A stretch of 64,000 bases of DNA from Notospermus geniculatus (GCA_002633025.1 NMRB01001231.1:131483-195482); one strand, 5' to 3'; numbered from the stretch's first letter, positions 23,192-34,387 are shown. Notes: generated from the letters alone by a model not told the origin. Made by a program: numbers and translations.

Positions 23192-23462
23192 TGGTATTTG
23201 TATTTGATTTTTCTGCCAGGGCCGACGCCATAGCATTATTTGCCCTGGTAAGTACGGAAGAGGCCATCTCAAGCTACTCATGTTCCTCACTTGGATGGGG
23301 TCATTTACTTGCCCTTGCAAAGAAACAAGGCACCACGCCTTACTGTTCGATGCGACGGACGTGAAGAGCTGGGAACGAAATCCCATATGGCCCGGGCTGG
23401 ATTCGAATCCGGGACCTGCCGCTTGCTAAGTGGACGTGATAACCACTCAGCCATCAGTGCTT
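23192..23462 (-). mobile_element. Type A SINE
   Basis: Near full length in reverse: A-box end TGGTTATCACGTCCACTTAG, B-box-like GGATTCGAATCC and the usual body and TTTGTATTTGATT tail side. Confidence 0.85.
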
Positions 23463-23668
23463 AGAAGGGAAGAAGGGAAAGGAAATGAAACGATCACAAG
23501 GAAATGAGCTGCATGGGCCCAAATTTCAGTCTCTTATCCCCAAATATGAAGGTGATAATGCCCGTGGACAAAATCTGTCTCCATCTTCCTCTGCACTGTT
23601 CCTTTCCTGTATTGTCTTCGGCTTGACTTGGCCTTGATGACGAGCAAAAAAGCATAACTCTCACATAC

Positions 23669-23756
23669 CAACTGCAATGGGAAGCCTTCGTCGTATGACG
23701 GTGATAACAGCTTCATCTGCACCTGAAACGGCAGCTTGATAAAGATACTTTCTTCC
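23669..23756 (-). CDS. Candidate 88-nt internal exon, unknown protein
   Basis: On the minus strand an AG preceded by a mixed pyrimidine tract (CTCATTCTTCACAATTTGCAG) is followed by 88 nt open in one frame and then by GTATGTGA, a good donor. The peptide contains IFIKLPFQVQMKLLSPSYDE and ends FPLQL. The surrounding ORF (23534-23833) stays open well past both sites, so the exon limits are inferred. I recognise no family. Upstream on the same strand, another short ORF at 23870-24064 could belong to the same unit. Confidence 0.25.
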
Positions 23757-24262
23757 CTGCAAATTGTGAAGAATGAGCACCCGTCAGATTTGAAGTGTTC
23801 ACAGTAAGTCATCGCACTTTGTAGGAATTCCACGCAACTTTTGGTTGCAAGTTGTCAAGTTAACAACACCTAGAAGAATAGTTGTGAGATAAACAGCTTC
23901 CGGTAAACGTAAGACAAGCTGAGAGTCCCTGAAAAACTGTTGTTATCATGACTAGGTGTCATAGACAATATGAACAACTGCTGCCGCTTGTTGGTTTTTG
24001 TGCACTGATTAGACAGCAGCTTAAAGGGATACACAGTATCCACAGACTCCAGAGCATGTTCCATGCCGGAGATTAGGGATGGGGAGAAGAATAACTTGCC
24101 CCAGCATGGAGCATGCGAAGAGTCTTCTTCTGAAGAAGGGGTGCTAGGGTGGGGAAAAGCGGATTGAGGGCCCCTGGGTCAGCCACCCTGAGGGACGAAC
24201 CCCTCGTGTCACCAGCCCCGCGACACTCTCCCATTTGGTATTCTGCATGAATAGCTTGTCCA

Positions 24263-24565
24263 CATCTTCGATAATCGAAGGGCGATCTGCTCACCACTGC
24301 GTTACATACATCACCCTTCGAGAAATAGACCGGTCCGCGGCGTATCCGCTACCTCTTGAAGAGGAGGCCAATCAGAACCGGTGTTGTAAAATTTCCTCGT
24401 GGTACAAATAGCGGTAGGCAAAGACCCGATATAAAGTGCAATATGATTGGTCGACCGGTAAAGTTGACATCGTGCCAAGATATGCTGTGGACCGGTCTAT
24501 TACTCGAAGGGTGATGTGCTATGTAACGCAGTGGTGAGCAGATCGCCGTTCGATTATCGAAGATG
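24263..24565. mobile_element. MITE with 8-bp target duplication CTTGTCCA
   Basis: The ends CATCTTCGATAATCGAA and TTCGATTATCGAAGATG are inverted repeats that continue for about 85 bp (GGCGATCTGCTCACCACTGC, then TAGACCGGTCC). CTTGTCCA lies at 24255-24262 and 24566-24573. An 8-bp duplication is typical of hAT-class transposons. Confidence 0.85.
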
Positions 24566-24579
24566 CTTGTCCATGGCCG

Positions 24580-25682
24580 ATGTTGTTTCTCCCTGAGGAT
24601 GTGCGAACTCGTGTTGCCTGTTTCGACATAAGCTGACGATAGACCTGCGGAAGAACTGAAGAGAACTTGCTATGGATCTGAGTTAAAAATTCATATCAGT
24701 TGATGAAAATTGCGGCGACTGCCAGAAGGAGAGGTCAATCGATGACGTGAAATCTATCCTTGCCGTGGACCGGTTGGAGTGTCATGAATCGTGCGTGATG
24801 AAGCCGAGAGTCTTTTTTGACACTTTTCCGCCATCTGGCTTTTCTCACGACGTGAAATCATTCGGGCTGTTAAACATTTTGCTATCAGAAGAGATTTAGT
24901 AAATGGCGGATGGTGAAGGATTGAGAATTTCGACTTTAGTCTTCAGCGGAAAAGCTTCCATCAGATTGAAAAAAACGTCTCAAGTTATGGAATGTTATTT
25001 TAAGAATGCTTGCCTTTGAGTTTTAAAACAGCGAACATTAGTGAAAATGTGCAAAAAATGCATCGGGAAGAAAATCTGCTGGAGTCATAGTGCCATTTAA
25101 CGAGATTTATGCAAAATAATTGCTCTTGCCTTTTAGTTTTACAATGTAGTACACTATAAACGTAATGAAAATGTGCAAAAAATTCTTCAGTAGGAATGAT
25201 TAGTTGGAAATTGTAGCACCTGTTAACTGGCGGATAGAATTGGATAGCATGCCTCGGCCATTAATCTGACTAACTATAGGGCAGACGTTTCTTACACTAT
25301 TGAAACCCAATATCTGAGTCGAATCTTTGCCTCCGAGACGATGATGCAGTAGACCCGTACATTTGTCGAATTATTATAAGGAAATGTACAATTGATGTGT
25401 TCAAATTAAGCTGAAATTGGCAAGTGAAACCTTATGCTACCTAGAATCTGTCGGTGAAAACTTTTGGATGATTTTCCAATCTGGCCACTGTAGCAAACGG
25501 ATACAGAATCCCGATAAGGAATCCAATGATTCGCCCGCAATTCGATCGCAACTATTGAGCGATTGCGCTTCGTTGGAGACGCCACGCTTGATTGGTAGCG
25601 TTGCGTTGGAATTCAAGAGGTATTCAAGATGTATTTAGCGATGAGGAGCCTGCTAAATATCACCAATGGGAGGCGCTGTAAG
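24580..25682. other. Unassigned 1.1 kb stretch
   Basis: AT-leaning sequence with repeated GTGAAAATGTGCAAAAAAT-type words (25040 and 25167) but no clear element ends or exon. Confidence 0.4.
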
Positions 25683-25900
25683 GCAGGCCTCACACGAGGG
25701 CGGTTCTGACGGCGGTTCAGTACGGTTCAAAACCGTGCTGAACCTCAATGACAGTGCCTAGACACCGTAAAGGTGTTCGCCATTGACCACCACCTCGTTT
25801 TTTGGAACGGCAGGATTTTCGAAATGTTTGAAATTTTCACGGCGGTTTCCAAAACCGAGTTGCTGCCGAGTTGTCACCTTTCACAACCCATCAGAACCGC
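25683..25900. mobile_element. Probable one-ended MITE remnant
   Basis: GGCAGGCCTCACACGAGGGC, followed by repeated CGGTTC / GAACCG palindromes, resembles the terminus of a Harbinger-like MITE. The matching right end is not found. Confidence 0.4.
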
Positions 25901-25914
25901 TGAAAAAATGGAAA

Positions 25915-26260
25915 AAATTGCCCCCAACACCTCGTCTCCAAATTTTTAACATAGTTTTATCTAATGAGGATACGTAACATATGTAACGGGTTTGTGATTT
26001 GACCTACTTTTCAGGTCACACAGGTCAAAGTTCGAAATTTTGCCATTTGGTGGCACGTTTCGTAACTGCTAGGGCTATTGACCTGAAACTTGGTACATAT
26101 ACAGCCCTATGTCAGTTGTCAGGTGTCTGGCTACCCTCTGTACCTGGAACTCAAGGCTTGCCCGGGAACATTTCGTTTTAACATTTGTCATTTGTTCTTC
26201 TGGTACATTCAGACAGGTGAGCACATGGTCCATGGACCGTTTCATTTCCATGTTTCATTG
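25915..26260 (+). mobile_element. CGTCCGTCG-type repeat body fragment
   Basis: It shares GATTTGACCTACTTTTCAGG, TGGCACGTTTCGTAACTGCT and the terminal GGTGAGCACATGGTCCATGG with the copies at 20561 and 39822, but lacks the CGTCCGTCG head. Confidence 0.65.
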
Positions 26261-26914
26261 CAGTTGAAAACTTCGTTAATGTAACTTGTCTCGAAACGTG
26301 ACAAAATTCGATTAAAAAAATTCAGCTCAAACCATATCAACCGCTCCCCGAAGCCTCCGACTTCATACCATGCACTTTACCACCAACTCTAATTAGTGCT
26401 GGGGAAGCTAAATTACAATGACACACCGGCAGAACAGATTTGCTTAGGAACTGAAATAAATTTCATTAGGTATAAAATAACAGCTGTATCTATCGCCCGG
26501 GGACACGGCTTCGATTCCGCTTGCCGCGTATATCGGAAAATCAGACTGATAATGGGAAGAACAGTTGGCAGGTTTTACTTGCCGATGATATTTCATCCCG
26601 TTGTATACTCGTTCTGTCTCCAGGGCGTTTAACCTTTTCTCGCTCGGAAAATTAGCGATGTGTTGATTTCAAAGCGAGTTGTGTCGATTTCAAAGTGGGT
26701 TTGTGTGAAAATTAACAGCGTTCAGATGATGCGGTGTTGTATCAGTTGTTATTCGTGGGAATCTTATTTTAGGTCATTGATGCCCTGCAGCACCTCGGTT
26801 ATTTCAGGAATTGAGCTAGGTGTGATGTGACAACTGAACCCATAATTGACCAAACTTCTGTATTACAAAAGGTTATACATGTACATTATAAAAAAGGTTA
26901 TACATACTAGCTAC

Positions 26915-27278
26915 GGTTACACCTGTTGAAAAGACCCGTGTTTTTCCACACCCGTGTCAAACCCGTGTGTACAAAAATCCCGGCGTGAGGTCACACTACT
27001 ACACTATAGTTAAGTAGCGCGGCGACAGGTGCACTGCATGCACTGACTCTCCGGTCATTTCTGTATTGGCACACATTGTTGGCGGCGTGAAAACGACGTC
27101 ACTTAATGGCTGCATCATCTGTAGCCGTGCTAAGAACTAACGAAAACATGGGGATTTCGAAAAGCACGGCAAGTTTGCCATGTCTCAAAAACCTGTGTTT
27201 TTCAGACACGGGTTTCTTGAAGCCCAGCAGTTCATATGTGTGACTGCAAAAAAACCGGGGATTTTATGTAGTGTAACC
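26915..27278. mobile_element. Family J MITE, copy 1
   Basis: The ends are GGTTACACCTGTTGAAAAG and ATTTTATGTAGTGTAACC. The subterminal region carries CACCCGTGTCAAACCCGTGT and ACACGGGTTTCTTG in opposite orientation. Further members are at 43430-43892 and 43476-43607. Confidence 0.75.
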
Positions 27279-27335
27279 AACCACGGCTTATGTATCTTTG
27301 TGATTCCTTTATATGTGACCCCTTGTATAACGTAA

Positions 27336-27507
27336 AGCCTGCCGCACACTGGAGCTATCCGCTGAGCAAAAAGTCATTCGAGACTGTTTGCTCAGCAGAT
27401 AGAGGCAGAAAACTCGCCGAAAAATACGCACACATGCAAGCTATTTGCTGAGCAAACGGTCTCGAATGACTTTTTGCTCAGCAGATAGCTCCAGTGTGTG
27501 GCAGGCT
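27336..27507. mobile_element. Near-perfect palindromic MITE with TAA target
   Basis: TAA flanks the element at 27333-27335 and 27508-27510. The ends are AGCCTGCCGCACACTGGAGC and its near-exact complement. The inner segments TGCTCAGCAGATAG and TATTTGCTGAGCAAAC extend the fold. Confidence 0.88.
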
Positions 27508-27509
27508 TA

Positions 27510-27990
27510 AAACTGTTTGGGTTCGGAGATTGGACTAGTCGCAGGGTACTGAGGGACGCCTCGTTTAACATGGATCATTGAACTATCTTTTTTTAAGATG
27601 GGGATTTTGCCTAGTGGTTAAGGTGTGCTGCCCCTGAGTGCTGGCGATTGATGCCTAAAGGGCTCCGCACACTGGCGACTAAAATGGGGGCGACTACCGA
27701 TGCGACTACTACGTCGCCTGCCGTAATTACGTTTGAGGTCGATCAGTGATGTCATCCACGACATCACTGATCTTCCAAAGAAGCATTTGTCGCAAACAAG
27801 TCAACAAAAACTAAAAAAACTGAAAAATGTTCAGTCGCTTCTGTGGTCGCAAGGCCGGTCGCCTACAAAATCGCTCGAAAAAATCGCTAGTGTGCGGAGC
27901 CCTTTATATGCGAGGGTCCGTGGGTCCGCGAGTCCGGTAGGAAGCCATGTCTTTCACCTTAGAAACCTGTTATTTTTTTCATGCCCTTTG
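27510..27990 (+). mobile_element. Type D SINE split by a MITE
   Basis: Same order as 7951-8176: GGGTTCGGAGATTGGACTAG, GATGGGGATTTTGCCTAGTG, GCCCCTGAGTGCTGGCGATT, then after the insertion GCGAGGGTCCGTGGGTCC and TCTTTCACCTTAGAAACC. The tRNA-like A box is at about 27609-27622. Confidence 0.75.
27656..27906. mobile_element. MITE nested in type D SINE
   Basis: The ends are AAGGGCTCCGCACACTGGCG and CGCTAGTGTGCGGAGCCCTT. It is absent from the homologous SINE at 7951-8176, which reads straight from GATGCC to TGATGCGAGGG. The interior carries several GCGACT/AGTCGC words. Confidence 0.85.
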
Positions 27991-28253
27991 TGATTCACAG
28001 AAGTGTAGGCTGGGATATCTTAGGAGACACCCACAGTTCCTAAGATACATGTGATTCAGGAAGTGAATTGATTTCATAAGTTTCTGAATCAGAGGCCTTA
28101 TTGGTTTATCAGGTGTGGCCTAGCTGTCTGACTCATGCCAAGGAGGTGGTAGCTTCATGTGTCCCACTCGTTTTGCCTCGATGATCGGATGTGCTTTAGC
28201 CCACTCGGGTTTGATCACGGTCCAAGTTTTGAGGCATCCCAACAGTATTGCAT

Positions 28254-28464
28254 CAAGCCTGAAAATAAGTGGGTGGATAGGGACGCTGTCCGGCACCAAA
28301 TTGTCATTTCTCACACACCAGGCAGTTGGTGTCCAGGCCCCAATTCCAAGTCTGTACACAGATAAACCATTACATGTCAGGCAGTAAATCCCAAGTGTCT
28401 GGCACAAAACAAACTCTGACTGCCACTTTGTCAGGTGCCTATAAAAACACTATTTTCAGGCTTG
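28254..28464 (-). mobile_element. Family G element, copy 2
   Basis: Reverse-orientation counterpart of 1502-1713, sharing AAATCCCAAGTGTCTGGCAC, CTGACTGCCACTTTGTCAGG and TGCCTATAAAAACACTATTT. Together the two copies define the family boundaries. Confidence 0.7.
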
Positions 28465-28544
28465 TTGCATAGGTCTCATTATAACCAGGAAAATATATCG
28501 TCAAGAGAGTTGCCGGCTCCATATTTGATGAGCCTACGTCCTAC

Positions 28545-28983
28545 CCTGACGCGCACTGCACTTCCAACTGAAAGCAACATCTGATCAGTTGCTGTTGATG
28601 TACATGCTTCATGCACAGCGCAAATTCAGCAACTGGGAAAAACTAGCAGCATCCAATCAGTCGTCATGTCCTGACCGCACTTGCGACTGGCAGCAATTTA
28701 GGTAACATCCGGGGCATTGAGACTCGACGAGACTAGGTTTCATTCAGAAAACTGGCACTGATCAGTTGCAAGCCCGCGTACATCGCAGCGACTGGACGAA
28801 ACTGGGTACAACTAGTCGCTAGAAATTTGAACATGTGCAACTCGCAGCGACTGGTGATTTCTCAGTTCCAGTGAGTCGCAAGGGTGCATACATCAACCAT
28901 TTCTGGTGACTGATCACCCGCTGCCAGTTCTTCCCAGTAGCCGGGGAGCTCAGTGGCGACCAGTTGTATGTAGTCACAAGGCT
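28545..28983. mobile_element. Family A element, copy 2
   Basis: It shares the module order of 18572-19040 (CAAATTCAGCAACTGGG, GTAACATCCGGGGCATTGAG, AACTAGTCGCTAGAAATTTG, GCAACTCGCAGCGACTGG). Both termini are degraded. Confidence 0.75.
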
Positions 28984-29452
28984 TCAGAAGCCACAGATGC
29001 TGCTCAAACCACTCTGCCACTCAGAGCGTTACCCAAACAACCATCCCCGTAACATCCCTGCAGAAATTTCTTCCCACTCCCCATCCGATAATTCTACCCA
29101 GTCGTTAAGATCGTAATGTTTCAAACTGAACACATCGAGTCTTTCAGAGACCCGGCAAGAGGTTCCCGCAGGGTAATTGTAGAAGCTTGGAGCGTGATTT
29201 AAATGTCTTTCTCTAATGGTATATGATCATTCAACTATGATGCAAGTCTTCTCTCTGACAAGACATAGATAATATTCTAAGACTGTTACATTGGGTATAC
29301 ATCAGTGGGGTTGGGACCTAAAGCTGAAAAACTGACAGCTTTCAATTCTTGTGAAAGATTTCTGTGGTATCGTCATGAATTGAGAACCGAGTCCTCTATC
29401 ATGATGTGTCAGTTCTGCGGACGGCATTGGCCAGTTCACATGCTGGCCCTAA
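28984..29452. other. No recognised feature
   Basis: No repeat partner or coding evidence. Confidence 0.4.
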
Positions 29453-29695
29453 TGCCCCCGTCACACCAAACTAGTTCTCAATGTGTTCTTGAAAATGTTG
29501 CCGAACGGGCTCAAACTGTGTGCGAATGGAGTGGACATAGTGGCCACTTTTACAAACTTCATGGACGGGCTCGGATGGGAAGGGTGCTCCAGAACATCGA
29601 GGCATTATTTGGCCAACGTTACATGTTCTAGCTCGTTTTGCGATTTTTTTTAGGACGGGGAAGGACGTTTTGAGAACTACTTCAGTGTGACAGCA
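29453..29695. mobile_element. Family B MITE, copy 2
   Basis: Opposite orientation to copy 1: GCCCCCGTCACACCAAACTA at the left, CACAGTTTGAGCCCGTTCGG as its complement in the interior, and TTCAGTGTGACAGCA at the right. Confidence 0.8.
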
Positions 29696-29699
29696 CATG

Positions 29700-30281
29700 T
29701 ACCTCAAAACCCATACTTGGCGCGTACGGATTTTAGCTAAGTAACCGTTGGCTAAAAGGTCCCGTTGGGACCCAGATTTTTGACAGGTGGATGGCCAAGA
29801 AAGTGGATCGTTACAGCTCTCTCTCAGTTCGAGTGGACCTTCTTCTTCTGTACTTGTTCAACCACCTGTGTTTGTTACAAGACACCTCGTGTACTCAACA
29901 GCTCCCAGACAAAATCAGCAATCGTGCAACCTGTCATGTTTTAGGACAGCGGGTGTAAGCCAATCACTGGAACAGCCAATCATATTGATCTGTATGCACT
30001 GCGCATTAGTCGCAAAGGGATTTCCCAATTGATGGAATGGCTTTATTGATTGAGTACGGTTCGATGTTCAATTGAAAATCACCGTATTGGAAATCATTGT
30101 CTGTTGGGAGAAATACAGGATTAGATCCAGTTTTGTTGCGGTATGATGTCGGGGATCTGGCTTATGGTCTGCTCTGAGCTGTAACCCTTAAGGCCTGTTT
30201 CCACTAGAGTGGTTTCCATGGCGTTTTGCGATGAGTGGTGCAGCTTCCAGAGGCAGTGAGATAACTAACACACAATAGAGA
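29700..30281. other. No recognised feature
   Basis: No partner repeat and no convincing exon. Confidence 0.4.
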
Positions 30282-30693
30282 GGATGCGCAACTTTCCAAC
30301 TCCGACTCCGATTTCAACTACGAGAATGAATTGCAGTCTTCTATGGACATCCTTGATAAAAACAATGTGATAGACGTTTGCAAATCGTAAAATGCCATAA
30401 CTTTGTGGCAGAATAATTTTGACTCACAACCGGAAGTGCGCATAAATCGCAAATATCGTAGTTGTCAAGGTTGTGTCTCAAAGTCGTAACGACTAGGACT
30501 ACGACTTCAATATTCATTATTTATCTGCACTTCCGATTGATAAGGCCAATTTTTTCTGCCTTCAATTTATGATGTTTGACGAATTGAAAACTTCTATCAC
30601 ATCTTTTTTATCAAGGATGTCCATAGCGGACTGCAATTCATTCTCGTAGTTGAAGTCGGAGTCGGAGTCGGAAAGTTGCGCATCCTCTGTAAT
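30282..30693. repeat. Inverted duplication of a coding-like segment
   Basis: The left arm (from AGAGGATGCGCAACTTTCC) and right arm (ending GGAAAGTTGCGCATCCTCT) are inverted copies of about 100 bp with few differences. Weaker complementarity continues inward (GGAAGTGCGCATAAAT against ATTTATCTGCACTTCC) to a centre near 30490 (AGTCGTAACGACTAGGACTA). Both arms encode the same peptide, DFNYENELQS. It could be transcribed into a long hairpin. Confidence 0.8.
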
Positions 30694-30795
30694 ATCATTT
30701 GCTGAATCATCAAAGGGCTGTCCAAACTCGGTAAAAACCACACCACTCACTCCAAAATGTGATGGAAACTGCTGTGGAGGAAGTTGGCCTTCCAA
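30562..30795 (-). CDS. Short acidic ORF, gene-derived fragment
   Basis: A 77-codon minus-strand frame begins MEGQLPPQQFPSHFG and includes an acidic stretch, EDAQLSDSDSDFNYENELQS. Composition is protein-like. The opposite arm at 30282-30390 repeats about 30 codons of it in inverted orientation with amino-acid changes and an early stop. I recognise no domain. It may be a captured host exon or part of an accessory transposon protein; a functional gene is not established. Confidence 0.35.
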   Translation of the reverse strand: MEGQLPPQQFPSHFGVSGVVFTEFGQPFDDSANDITEDAQLSDSDSDFNYENELQSAMDILDKKDVIEVFNSSNIIN

Positions 30796-30816
30796 GTCTT
30801 CATCCTAGCCTGTCTA

Positions 30817-30956
30817 AAGCCTAGCGTGCATCACACTTGCGACTGGAGACAACTAGTCGCCACTGAGCTACTGGCGACTGGGAGGATCTAGCTGGAACTG
30901 GAGGCGATTGATCAGATCAGTTACTTCCAGTCGCAAGTGCGATGTACGCCTGGCTT
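30817..30956. mobile_element. Miniature family A element, copy 3
   Basis: At only 140 bp it keeps both termini (AAGCCTAGCGTGCATCACAC and GCGATGTACGCCTGGCTT) and the subterminal AACTAGTCGCCACTGAGC, but lacks the middle. A deletion derivative of the 470-bp members. Confidence 0.85.
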
Positions 30957-31054
30957 CAGGATATTAGGTTTGGTTTTACCACTTGAATTCACTAAGGCAC
31001 TGACTTACACTACAGCGCAGAGAAGGAATCACATGAAGCAGGGTACCATGTTTG

Positions 31055-31198
31055 CATTGTTGCACCCTTCCCGTCCGAGCCCGTCCATGAAGACTGTAAA
31101 AAGTTCCCACTACGTCCACTCCATTTGCACACAGTTTGAGCCCGTTCGGCAACATTTTCAAGAACGTACTGAGAACTAGCTCAGTGTGATTGGGCATT
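31055..31198. mobile_element. Family B MITE, 5'-truncated copy 3
   Basis: It contains CCCGTCCGAGCCCGTCCATG through AACTAGCTCAGTGTGATTGG and ends at GGGCATTA. The opposite terminus is absent. Confidence 0.75.
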
Positions 31199-31409
31199 AG
31201 CTGCCTGATATTTGAATTCATTGTATTAAAATCATACCCTGACGTTAAGTGGAAAATCTTACGAAAACCTTACCGTGTTGTAATGTACCTGGAGCAAAAG
31301 CAATTGTTCATTTCATTAATAATGAAAAACCAATAAAACTTGCTGTTCGCATCTGTTGCCCCGAGTTCTCCTTTGCAGATTTAAACTTACAAGGTTGAGT
31401 CCCGCCTGA

Positions 31410-31855
31410 AGCCCCTTTCACACCGGACCTGCGTAGAGTTGCATTGTACAGCATACCGAGTACGCCGAAATTAGGCTGCATACTCATGAAATAAATGTTG
31501 CTATGCACAGGATCGGCGTAGTCCCTGAACCCACACTAAGCAAAAGTATACAACACTATGCCCTTCCATATGTAACACTACCCCAGGCTCAAAGGATTTT
31601 TCGTCGGACTGTCGTAGGGTAGCGTACTATTGCGTAGGCATGGCGTACAGTAGTGTAGTGTTGCGTAGACTTGCGTACTTTTTGTGTCCAGTGCTCTACG
31701 CCAAAAGTATGCGAAAAAATTAAACATCATTCATTTTTTGCATCCATCTCGCGTACACTTTGCGTCCTTCGGCGTATTGCCACGTAAGCGTAAGCTCGGC
31801 GTAGTCGGTAGGCTGCACTACGCAATTCTACGTAGGCCCGGTGAGAAAGGGGCTT
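31410..31855. mobile_element. Family K MITE, copy 1
   Basis: The ends are AGCCCCTTTCACACCGGACC and its near complement finishing GAGAAAGGGGCT. The interior repeats GGCGTA / TACGCC and GTAGTGTTGCGTA words. A diverged copy with an internal insertion is at 63259-63801. Confidence 0.8.
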
Positions 31856-32338
31856 AGGGAGACTCAAATTCAACCCTCTCCCGTCACAGGAACCTGAACG
31901 TTCTGAGCATTCTGTTCTCTTCCCGAGTTCTTAGATTCAAAACGTGAGCTATTTCCCAAGGTGCCGAGACAATATATGTTAGCAATCCACCTGCTAGCAA
32001 TTGCCAAGAAAGCGATAGGGCTATCACGGTTAACTTAATTTGTCAGTGTAGATTTTCCCGAGGGAGGTCTGAACCGGTGGCCACATTTGCACAGGAATTG
32101 AGATAACATTAGCCGACAGGGTTTCTGAGATCAATGGTGGCACTGAACATAAAAAATTCAATGTTGAATTGAAAACCAAGGGGCAAATATGTAATTGCTG
32201 GCTTTGTACAAAGCTGTTTCTAAGAAAGTGCCAGGAGCATAGGGAAGTTGCACGGCCAAAGAGAGTCACTTAATCGCACGACGAATAGAATTGAACCCGC
32301 AACCCTGGGGCAACAGGCACTGCTGTTTTAACAGTGCT

Positions 32339-32569
32339 ATAGAGCTTGTGCAGGTGACGTCATCACGAAAAAATCCGCCATCTTGCCGGTCAAACTGACG
32401 TCAAATGACGTTGGCGACCCACGTTGTACAGTTTGTCGTCAGCGCAAGTGGAGTGTTGCGTCCTCAACCATGACGCGATTTGCACGTGGCGCACTTTGTC
32501 GTTGACCGCCAGCATGGCGGACCGCCGGTCAAACGTGACGTCATAATGAGCCGCTGCACAAGCTCTATA
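32339..32569. mobile_element. MITE with TATAGAGCTTGTGCAG ends
   Basis: The exact terminal inverted repeat TATAGAGCTTGTGCAG / CTGCACAAGCTCTATA frames 231 bp rich in TGACGTCA-like words. It directly abuts the next element. Confidence 0.8.
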
Positions 32570-32885
32570 CACCGATTTCACATCTTGCACAATCGCAGCG
32601 CCCCTAGCAGAATTTCTGACGGCCACTTCCATTTTCAACCTCACTACCAGGAGTACGGGCGAAAATTTCCTGGATCGAGGTTGAATTGCGCACATTGGTT
32701 CCCTATGCCGCCACCAGGGGATGGATCCCTGGCAGCGGTATCGGCAACCAACACGTGTCTTTCAACCTCGATCTAGGAAATATTCGCCTTAGGCCTACTC
32801 CTGATAGTGAGGTTGAAAACGGAAGTGGCCATCAGAAATTCTGCCAGGGGTGCTGCGATCGTGCGAGATGTGAAATCGGTGCATT
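32570..32885. mobile_element. MITE with CACCGATTTCACATC ends
   Basis: CACCGATTTCACATCTTGCA at the left pairs with GTGCGAGATGTGAAATCGGTG at the right. Inner arms (AATTTCTGACGGCCACTTCC, then TTCAACCTCACTA) are also inverted. Non-coding. Confidence 0.8.
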
Positions 32886-33465
32886 CTGACTACCCTATGA
32901 ATTGCTAGGAGCAACTGGATGACTGTTTTTCTGCATTGTATTGGTGGCCAAGTCCACGTTGTGGTTGAGGTATCTCTAATGGCTTCTGTACAAAGACTCC
33001 TTTGTGAAGCGAAAATAAATTGGATGGAAATAATGTGACCATATTCAACTTGTCACTTTCTTGCCCTAAGGGCTTCGAGTCCTAATGATCAAATATTCTG
33101 CCAACGGCTGCGTTTGGCTTGTTCCAGTTTCTCCGATAATATACGCTTTGATCGACCAATCAAAGCTAAGGGAAGAATGGTATATGACTTCCTGGCATGT
33201 AACGCTTGATCTGGCCGAGACTGTAACTGTGTCGTTTGGGTAATGAAACAAAGGTTCTGGAACTAACTTATTCTGAAGGTCTGTGACTTCTAGAGTCAGC
33301 GATGTGGAATTTTCGCAGATAATTCTCGTTTACCCTGGGACAAAAGTTGGAAGTGAGGTCCCAGTTAAAATGCGCTAATCCTTTCAGGATGCCAGTTCCG
33401 ACATGCATGAGATTGCATATCAAATTCTGGGTTTCCTTCTCACACCACAGTTAATCACTACTCAT
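32886..33465. other. No recognised feature
   Basis: Nothing supported before the minisatellite. Confidence 0.4.
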
Positions 33466-34010
33466 ACAATACACCATTGAAGTCCATGATACATGATTTG
33501 GTGGCCCCCATTCACAGTAGACCATTGAAGTCCATGATTTGGTTACCCCATACACAAATACACCATTCAAGTCCATGATTTGGTGGCCCCCATACACAGT
33601 AGACCATTGAAGTCAATGATTTGGTTACCCCATACACAAATACACCATTCAAGTCCATGATTTGGTGACCCTCATACACAATACACCACTGAAGACCATG
33701 ACTTGGTGACCCAAGGGTCCATGCACAATACACCATTCAAGTCCATGATTTGGTGACCCCATACACAACACACCATTCAAGTCCATGATTTGGTGACCCC
33801 CATACACAATAGATCATTGTAGTCCATGATTTGGTGGCCCCATACACAATCACCATTCAAGTCTATGATTTGGTGACCCCCATACACAATACATGTACAC
33901 CATTCAAGTCCACAATTTGGTGACCCCCATACACAATCACCATTCAAGTCCACAATTTGGTGACCCCCGTACACAATCACCATTCAAGTCCACTATTTGG
34001 TCGCCCCATA
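33466..34010. repeat. 41-bp minisatellite, about 13 units
   Basis: The unit consensus runs CACCATTCAAGTCCATGATT then TGGTGACCCCCATACACAAT, about 41 bp, with variants (GGTGGCC, GGTTACC, CCACAATTTGG). Because 41 is not a multiple of three, the open frames seen on the minus strand do not stay in one frame. Confidence 0.92.
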
Positions 34011-34387
34011 CACCATGGCATTGATCAAGCTGCATGATTTGGTCCAGTTTCTCATGGTTCATGATTTATCTCGCCGGTTCCATACAGAATACCTCGGTAT
34101 CTTAGTCTTTGATGGCAGTGATTGAGAGAATTGATGCAAATATTTGCGATAATTTGTTCTGTTGGATGAGTCAGTCATCTTGATAGAGATTGATGTCTTG
34201 GAAGGTGGTTGACATGAGACGATCTCGATGACTTCCTGAGTGCATGTAGTGTGGGCTGGCTGACTTGGCAGTGTGGGTGGTGTTCATGCCTGTGTTGTGT
34301 TGAAACCATAGAGCATGCGAATTGAGAGGGAAATGCCATTCACGTAGTGGCTGTATCATGTGGTGATTCGTGCCACACAGGTTGAAG

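Noticed and set aside
32390-32776. ORFs around 32.4-32.8 kb
   Set aside because: They lie entirely inside two MITEs.
33466-34010. CRISPR-like regular array
   Set aside because: Units are contiguous 41-bp tandem repeats with no unique spacers, in a eukaryotic context.
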